Shown here piece by piece: positions 57,660 to 64,000 of a stretch of DNA of 64,000 bases. The translations under genes were made by a program, and so were the position numbers. Position 1 is the stretch's first letter. Every line of letters begins with the position of its first letter. Source of the stretch: Onthophagus taurus (Eukaryota; Arthropoda; Insecta; Coleoptera; Scarabaeidae); contig NC_091966.1 of the NCBI RefSeq assembly GCF_036711975.1, positions 5,587,501-5,651,500 on the forward strand. The letters run 5' to 3'. The notes beneath the pieces were generated by a model. It saw only the letters and a list, made by a program, of their open reading frames with translations. It did not search any database and was not told the origin of the DNA.

Positions 57660-57825
57660 AATTATAATATTGCAAAAATGTCGTATTTCAAAATGATATA
57701 TCAATATAAAATAAAAATGAAAACTAGGGCGTACCTACTTAATTTGTCTCACATAATATGCAACGTGTCTGAAGTTAAAACGTTAGTGTTGTATATTGCA
57801 TATTTTTATTGAACGATACATTAAG
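57660..57825. other. Spacer between the mariner-like element and palindromic repeats
   Basis: AT-rich, no feature. Confidence 0.3.
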
Positions 57826-58455
57826 GTTTAGCCGTGCGTCATCAGACTGCTAAACCCAATACTTTCTAGTTCTAGGTCTAGTGTTAGTTCTAGTTTTACA
57901 CTAGCACTATCACTAGAACTAACCCAAGACCTAGAACTAAAATCATTCGGGTTTAGCCGTCTTAAGAGACGTGCGGCTAAACCCGAATGTTTCTAGTTCT
58001 AAGTCTAATTTTAGTTCTAGTGACAGTGGTAAGTAGCGCTAGTTAGCATAAGATATCACCATGTTGCATATTTTTATTGCACTAAAACTAGAACTATCAA
58101 AAGAACAAACACAATACCTATAACTAGAATTATTCGGGTTTAGCCGTCTTGAGAGACGTGTGGCTAAATCCGAATGTTTCTAGTTCTCGGTCTAGTGTTA
58201 GTTTTAGTATTGCGCTAGCACTATCTTTAGAACTAATACAAGACCTAGAACTAGAATCATTCGGGCTTAGTCGTCTTGAGAGACGTGCAGCTAATCCCGA
58301 ATTCTTCTAATTTCAAGTCTAGTGTTAGTTCAAGTTTTAATTGTTATTCAACGTTAGGTTGTGATATATTTTTATGGAACGAAAAGTTGAACTAACACTA
58401 GACTTAGTTCCAGAAACATTCGGGTTTAGTGGTAGGTCTCTTAAAACGGCCGAAA
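57826..58455. repeat. Palindromic hairpin family, right-hand cluster
   Basis: Three palindromic units separated by flanks gtagcgctagttagcataag and attgttattcaacgttaggtt, the latter also present in part near 33515 and 23890. These flanks suggest that the palindrome is the core of a longer element. Confidence 0.85.
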
Positions 58456-58534
58456 ACTCAGGGTTATCATAAGGTCACCTTTTTCCAAGCAAAACTTTTC
58501 CTTTGCAAAACTACCCAATGCTTGTAGTATTAAG

Positions 58535-59676
58535 CAGAGCTGGGCAATAGTTAACTACAAAAGTAGTTAACTACTTTTTGTGTAAAAGTAATTGTATTCT
58601 AATTACTTTCGTTCTATTAGCAGTTATACTCGATTATTTTATGCTGGCATAAAATATTCACAGAAAGTAGTTAACTCCTCATTGTTAACTACTATACTTT
58701 AGGTATTCTAACTATTTTTGTTTATTTTAATTCCTTTGAAGTAATTTAACTACTTTTTAAGACAGTTTAAGTACTTCCAAATATCTAGTATGTACAGTCA
58801 GAAAAAAAAGATATGCGTCGACTTTCGTTCGCATAGGCTGTATATGGGATTTTGTGTAATTTGGACGGCCTATACGAAAAAACGTCGATGAATCTCTTTT
58901 TTTTTCTGGCTGTACTTAAGTACACATTTCATTCAACACACTAAACCTAAATAAAATTATGCACTAGGCAAGACACGTCTCCGTCTCCGAGTTGACCAAT
59001 AAGAATTATGATAAATAGAATTATGATAAATACAAAAAACCATCCGAATCAGAAAAAGATGTAGTAAGAAATAAATCGGAGTTAGAGTTATTACAGTACT
59101 TGGAACATAGAAGAACTAATAAAGAAATGCTCCATGATTATAAGTTAATTAAGCAAGTATTTATAAAATACAACACCAACTTACCATCATCAGCTTCAGT
59201 TGAACGGATGTTCAATTTTGCAACCTTGCTTAATTCATCAAGAAGACATGCTATCACTGACAATCTTTTGGAGTAATTGTTTTTTTAACAGCAAACTTAA
59301 CTTAAATTGAAAGTCGCTTTCAAAGTTACAAGATTCTACGTTTATTTGTTTATTATATTTTATATTTTTTAAACAACTTAAAGTTTTTAAATAATCTTAA
59401 TACCTACCTCATAAGTTTCAATTTTATGTTTTTGTACCAAATGAATCTGACTTTTAAACATAATTTATGTATACATTTATGCAGTTATATACTATAACTG
59501 CATTTTTGCAGTTATAGTTAAAAAAGTAGTTAGATATTTAACTACTAACTACTTGGGAGTTAGTAATCTCAGTACCATATTTAAAAAATAGTTTAACTAC
59601 CAAGTAGTTAAACTACTTTTTCGTGAAAGTAGTTAGTAGTTATACTCCACTACTTTTTTCAAGTTGCCCAGCTCTG
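58535..59676 (+). mobile_element. hAT transposon remnant with cagagctgggcaa ends
   Basis: A 1142-bp element with perfect 13-base terminal inverted repeats (cagagctgggcaa) and near-identical 8-bp flanks gtattaag/ctattaag. Subterminal regions repeat gtagttaactac-type words many times. Near 59140-59275 the + strand reads N-T-N-L-P-S-S-A-S-V-E-R-M-F-N-F-A, the C-terminal dimerisation motif of hAT transposases; the catalytic part has been deleted. A mariner-type MITE is nested inside. Confidence 0.92.
58795..58912. mobile_element. 118-bp mariner-type MITE nested in the hAT element
   Basis: Flanked by TA (58793-58794 and 58913-58914). The arms cagtcagaaaaaaaagatat ... and the reverse complement of ...agagattcatcgacgtt-type sequence pair along almost the whole length. 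No coding capacity. Confidence 0.88.
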
Positions 59677-59955
59677 CTATTAAGCTATGTTGCATTTTAT
59701 GTGGGACAGTGCAAGTTCATACTAGTTTCGTAACTATGGTTACTGCATTCATATATTGCGAGTTATATGAAATTCCCGGTATAAATGATATTAGGAGTAA
59801 AATTATGAGTTTAAGAACTTTTGTTCCACGATGTAAATTAATTAATCAAAATTAAATGAAATTTTTTAGGTACTAAAAAAAAATAAGAAAAAATGCTAAG
59901 ACTGTGAGGAGGGGAGAAGAAGTAAAGAAAACAAAAATAAAATAGGGCCTCCCCG
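59677..59955. other. Gene-free DNA
   Basis: No supportable feature. Confidence 0.3.
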
Positions 59956-60235
59956 TTGACCACTTGAGTTTTCTTTTTACTTTTTTTGAAGAGAATACAA
60001 AACGGCGTATCGCCGTGAAAAAAGAGGCATTATACCGGGGAACGGGCGTGCAACAAAACGATGGCACAGGTGTGAAACGGCAAAAACACAATGGGGAGTA
60101 CGGGGGAGGACTGCACACCTGTTCGATCTTCTCACTTGACAATGGCGATAGGAATGCAGCCGGGGTCTGGTCCCAGTTCGGGCCGATGCCGGTGCGGTGT
60201 CAGCCACAACAGAACCGTAACCCAAATATTTTACA
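59956..60235. other. GC-richer patch, possible unassigned exon or promoter
   Basis: About 280 bases with many CG dinucleotides stand out from AT-rich surroundings. Open frames exist on both strands without a recognisable domain or signal peptide. It lies upstream of the minus-strand SMOC gene, so a 5' UTR exon is conceivable but unproven. Confidence 0.25.
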
Positions 60236-60543
60236 ACCATTTTTATTAATTAATTTTTTACATACACTCTATAATTTAACGTGTTTTGGATACACCTTCA
60301 TTTTCTAGTAGTTAGTCGACCTTCAGTAGTTGTAATTTAATCAAATTAAAATTAATTACTCTAGGTTTCAAATCGTTTCAGCAATTTACTAAATTCATAT
60401 GGTTATAAGTGGAATTTTTTAATTATAGTTTATATATTTTTTTTAGTGTATACTCAATTACTATTTTTCGAGAAATCGTTTATTGATAAAAACATTTATT
60501 GAGAATTCCCTCCTTTATAGTTGATTATCATCATTTTTCATAT

Positions 60544-60648
60544 GGTTCAAGAGTTCTGCAGCTCCGAACAGTTCTAAACCTTTCTGCGCATACGTATAAT
60601 AAGCGAAATGTATGCGGAGACTGTTGGGAACTACAGAACTCTTGAACC
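60544..60648. repeat. 105-base hairpin with 29-base arms
   Basis: Outer arms ggttcaagagttctgcagct... (60544-60572) and 60620-60648 match at 26 of 29 positions. An inner stem ctgcgcatac/gtatgcggag adds 9 of 10, leaving an asymmetric internal loop and a ~16-base tip. It could be a MITE or a hairpin RNA; no flanking duplication was established. Confidence 0.75.
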
Positions 60649-60984
60649 AAAACAGGCCTATACAAATTTTACTTAATGTGAAAAAAAAACCAATTTATTA
60701 TAGTCTATGGTGATTCAGTTACTTCCAAGATCATTTCAAAAACACACTCAATCTAGCTACACTTACTGATTCATAAATGTAGCTTTATATTTAGTATTTC
60801 TTTCCAGAATAGATATTCGACTAAAAGCATCCATTTAAAGCAGATCAAGTGAAAGTGCAGCTTTGTTAATAATCTGGAACTACTTTATACATAATCTCTT
60901 TTAAAGGACAAAATTTTTGATCCAACCTTCATTTCAATTTTTCTGTATTTTTGTGCACTGTTCCAGTACATGCATGTGGAAGCC

Positions 60985-61165
60985 ATAAATATGTTTTCCA
61001 AAAGTAGTTACAATGTTCTGGAAGTACTGGGTAATGATAAGAAAACAACTTTTATTGCTTGAAACATCTTGTCTTTGAATGGCAAAGCAATTATTTAAAG
61101 TATGTCTGTAGTTAATCATCTACATCCTGCAATGTCTTTGTGCTTACCGTAATGGTGACATGAAA
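60985..61165 (-). pseudogene. Decayed exon-like sequence, copy 1
   Basis: On the minus strand, frames give I-I-A-L-P-F-K-D-K-M-F-Q-A-I-K ... L-S-L-P-S-T-S-R-T-L with stops. It parallels a better preserved copy at 62318-62480. I do not recognise the protein. Confidence 0.4.
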
Positions 61166-61599
61166 CTATAGCATGATGTACAGAATTATTGAAAGTACGT
61201 TATTATTGCTCATTGATTTAAATTTAATCCAAACATTATCCACATCAGTTCGACTTTGCTTCCAAAATTTGTTGCTGTTTTAACAACGGCAAAAAGAATT
61301 AACTTATTTAACAAATTATTTAAAACATTGCGGATGTAATTGAAGATTGTATTTAAACTTTCATTAGGTTAATCTTTAATATTCAATAAATGTACTTGAA
61401 TTCTGCCCCTTATTGGTTATTGTCACCTATTATTGCACTTGTGTATCTAACTTCAGTTAAATCAGAATTGTTTGATGAGTGTAAGATTCTAAAATATTTT
61501 TTTAATGTTATAGTTATTATTATAGCAAGTAAGAAGTTTTCCTTTCACATTCTTTATCTAATTGTTATAGTTTTTGTTCCATACTCCTTCCTCCTTTAA
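61166..61599. other. Gene-free DNA
   Basis: No supportable feature. Confidence 0.3.
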
Positions 61600-62200
61600 T
61601 TTTTGCTTCCTACATCTCTATTTTTTGCTTCTCTCTACCAATTCCTACAGCCTAGCATTTCTTTTGCATCAATATCAATCGTCTCTTTTAATCTTTTCCG
61701 TGGCCTTCGTTTCAGTCTCACTCCTTGCATTTTTCTGTTTATTAACACTCTAAGGAGTCTTTCTTTTATCATCCTCAAAACATATTTCAGTTCTGCTTTA
61801 AAGCATGATGATAGTTTTTATTTTTTCCTTATTAATTCTTTCATTATTTGATATGTTTCCTCTGCATCTTTTAATGTTCTGCTCATAATGTAGATTCCAT
61901 CTGCATAAACAATCAATTGATCCCTCTCCTTGTATTACAAGCATATCTTGTGCTTATTAGAGTGGATTTTATTGATTTTACTTGTTTTGAAGATTTGTTA
62001 AATTCTTTAAGGACGTCAAACAGTTGCTCTATTGCAGGAAGCTATTATGTCATAATACATTCCTTCCAAATATTTTTAAATTCTTCGATGTCACCAATTT
62101 TTTGACCTTCGTGTGTCTGTGTGGCGAGGCTTAAAATTCCTGTCTGTGCATTTCTTATAAAGTAGTTCAAAACATGTTATCCCTGCATTATTTGTTGAAC
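61600..62200 (-). mobile_element. Non-LTR retrotransposon fragment
   Basis: The minus strand reads (from 61930 down) V-Y-A-D-G-I-Y-I-M-S-R-T-L-K-D-A-E-E-T-Y-Q, the catalytic Y-A-D-D region of a LINE with the second Asp changed to Gly. Further on come R-R-P-R-K-R-L-K-E-T-I-D and the tail C-R-N-W. Stops interrupt it. Confidence 0.75.
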
Positions 62201-62317
62201 CTCGGTTTTGCTTTTCTTTTCTTTTTGTTGCCACTTTCCAGATTTTTTTGGTAGTAGTGATTGTAGCTGCTTTAATTCAATTCTGTATCAATTCTATTCC
62301 AGGTTGTGCAATAATAG

Positions 62318-62480
62318 ATGCTAACTATTAGCATTTGCTTTGTTCTGGGAGTACTGGTTAACGATACCAAGTCATCTATTATTCCTTCAAACATCTTGTC
62401 ATTGAATGACAAAGCATTTATTTCAAATGTATCTGTAATGAATCGTCTACATTCTTCAATGCATTACCGTAAAGGTGGCA
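62318..62480 (-). pseudogene. Exon-like sequence, copy 2
   Basis: An open minus-strand frame of about 45 codons: C-I-E-E-C-R-R-F-I-T-D-T-F-E-I-N-A-L, then F-N-D-K-M-F-E-G-I-I-D-D-L-V-S-L-T-S-T-P-R-T. It parallels 60985-61165, 1.3 kb away. It may be a coding fragment of an unidentified gene or element; function unknown. Confidence 0.35.
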
Positions 62481-63282
62481 AATAATAAAGTAAAGGTGGT
62501 TCAATAATATAGCACATGAACTTCACGTTTTAACGCGTTCTGATTGTTTTGTGGTTAACCATACGTAATCTTTCGAAAAGTGATAGTTTTTTAGCAAAAA
62601 TCGACGAAAGATATTAGAGAGGATAATCAAGACATCCTCAAGAAATGTTTAAGTTAATCATATTATTATTTTTGATTATAGAGGCTGCTGGATGGATTAG
62701 ATTATGCTGCTTCTTTAAGTGATTGCTGATCTGATTCTTTCCTGTTATGGAGGCGTAATGTCTATAAGATTTGTTTGGATTTTTAATCATTAATATTATC
62801 AGTTATGGTAGCAGCTTTGCTTGGACATTTACATTTCCCGAAATCAAGAGTCCAGGATGATATTTTCGGCATTGTTAAGTTAATGTTCTGCCAAAATAAC
62901 AGCATTCAATTTCTTATGAAAGCATCTACAGTCTTTTATGGAGCAAATTAAATATTTGGGGAACGAATTTTGCATTCACTAATCGCAGTCTTTAAGATCA
63001 ACTCTTTTGATCTTTTAATTAACGCATTCCATGATTACTTTTTTAGCCATATTGCTATGTTGTAGTCGCCCAGACCACGCTAATCTTCTATTTGAGGTTC
63101 AGAAAAACTACTTTTGTGTAATTGTCAGCTATTATTACATTATTTCGTTTGTTAACATTTCCAAATATCTATTATCAGTTAAATTAGTTAATCCAATCAA
63201 ACCATACAAAAGATTAAAACCAAATCGAACCTGATTGACCAAATATAGTTTTCAATTAATGTCAAAAAATGATCGTATCAAA
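62481..63282. other. Gene-free DNA
   Basis: AT-rich, no supportable feature. Confidence 0.3.
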
Positions 63283-63438
63283 AGATGGATTCACAAGCTC
63301 GTTATGGTATATCAAGAGCATCTCGCAAAGCTTGTGCAGCTGAGAGTACAAACCAAATCGTGTTGAGAAAGTTACTTGGATGTGGCAAAGGCAGAGAATT
63401 CGCATATGATGTAATTGAACAGTTATGTCATATGTAGA
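63283..63438 (+). other. Unassigned 51-codon frame
   Basis: Starts M-D-S-Q-A-R-Y-G-I-S-R-A-S-R-K-A and ends at tag at 63436. Its codon composition is more protein-like than that of neighbouring DNA, but I recognise no family and see no partner exon. Confidence 0.15.
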
Positions 63439-63699
63439 ATGAATCAAAAATTGTACATAAAGAAAGAGCTAACCAAGAAATAGAGATGTTATCTAATTGA
63501 TTGGTCTTTGTCATGCTACGTTTGGATGTAAAGGTTTAAAATCGTTTCTGCCAACTTTTGATTCATTGTCAGAAATGACAAATAGATAAGGTTTTGAAAC
63601 ACCAGACTTGGAATAACTAAGGAATATGTCAAATCGTCAGAATTAGGAATTGATAAATTTTTTTGAGAAATAATTTTTGAATACGGTTCTGTATTAGAT

Positions 63700-64000
63700 C
63701 GCTATCGTTACGGGGTTTCTTGTGAAACACCTGGTCCATAGACGACGAGGTGTGTTCGAGTGAGAGAGGTAAAATCGTGAAAGGAGCAAGACAAAGAAGA
63801 AGGTTCCCGACGGCCGGTCTGGGTCATCCCGGGTCGGGAGACAGCTTGGCGACATGCAGTCGACGTTTGTAAACGTTGGTGGGGCCCTAACGCCCCGTGC
63901 ACGTCTTTACGAAGACGTAACCGACGACGCACACACGCACATACACGCCACTTTAAGTTTCCATCGAACGATGTAAAGTCTTCGGAAACCGTGCGCTTTT
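63700..64000. other. CpG-richer right edge, candidate promoter or 5' exon
   Basis: About 300 bases are clearly GC-richer, with many CG dinucleotides (cgacggccggtctggg, cgacgcacacacgc), unlike the flanking AT-rich DNA. A 5' UTR or promoter is plausible, for SMOC on the minus strand or for a gene beyond the edge. No signal peptide or conserved domain is visible. Confidence 0.35.

Noticed and set aside
59956-60308. Arginine-rich frames in the GC-richer patch as a protein-coding gene
   Set aside because: Frames on both strands look equally open and neither shows a domain or signal peptide; high GC alone explains them.

Overview
The window is animal genomic DNA, and everything points to an insect, probably a beetle (the order is inference). 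It is AT-rich, the genes have short AT-rich introns with GT..AG borders, and the intergenic and intronic DNA is packed with decayed Tc1/mariner, hAT, piggyBac, Penelope-like and non-LTR elements, fold-back repeats and satellites. Splice models below were built by eye from conserved protein sequence, reading phase and GT/AG borders. For ALG1, SNU13, CSN1 and TMF1 the phases close over the whole CDS; for SMOC they close over the four visible exons.

Layout: (1) 1-9.1 kb: last exon of a class A GPCR on the + strand, facing a 6.7-kb single coding exon of the NMD kinase SMG1 on the - strand. SMG1 stops at a splice donor after its kinase core, so its C-terminal part lies elsewhere. (2) 9.1-17.8 kb: gene-poor DNA with a degenerate hammerhead-like motif next to Penelope-like fragments, a multi-copy fold-back repeat, and a 1.5-kb Tc1-like element with a DD35E spacing whose empty target exists as a nearby paralogue. 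A pair of ~320-bp inverted repeats brackets the whole stretch. (3) 17.8-32.1 kb: ALG1 (+), SNU13 (-) and CSN1 (+). CSN1's second intron has been invaded by a hAT element with a perfect 8-bp target duplication and by other fold-backs. (4) 32.4-43.7 kb: TMF1 (-), seven exons; two introns hold non-LTR reverse transcriptase remains, a piggyBac remnant with an inverted duplication, and palindromic hairpin repeats. (5) 44.4 kb: an intron-containing tRNA-Ile(UAU), followed by a ~175-bp satellite of about 16 monomers. (6) 48.6-53.3 kb: a SMOC/pentagone-type secreted calcium-binding protein (-), 5' end missing; its intron holds a 2.7-kb tandem array of ~120-bp palindromes. (7) 53.3-64 kb: decayed non-LTR, hAT and mariner-like elements, two of the hATs still showing 8-bp target duplications, and two GC-richer patches that may be unassigned exons or promoters.

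The genes do not form a pathway: they are housekeeping functions (mRNA surveillance, N-glycan assembly, snoRNP/spliceosome, cullin deneddylation, Golgi tethering) plus a receptor and a secreted signalling modulator. The most unusual material is the repeat fraction: a dispersed palindromic family found at six places and amplified in tandem inside one intron, with nested insertions that give a relative chronology.
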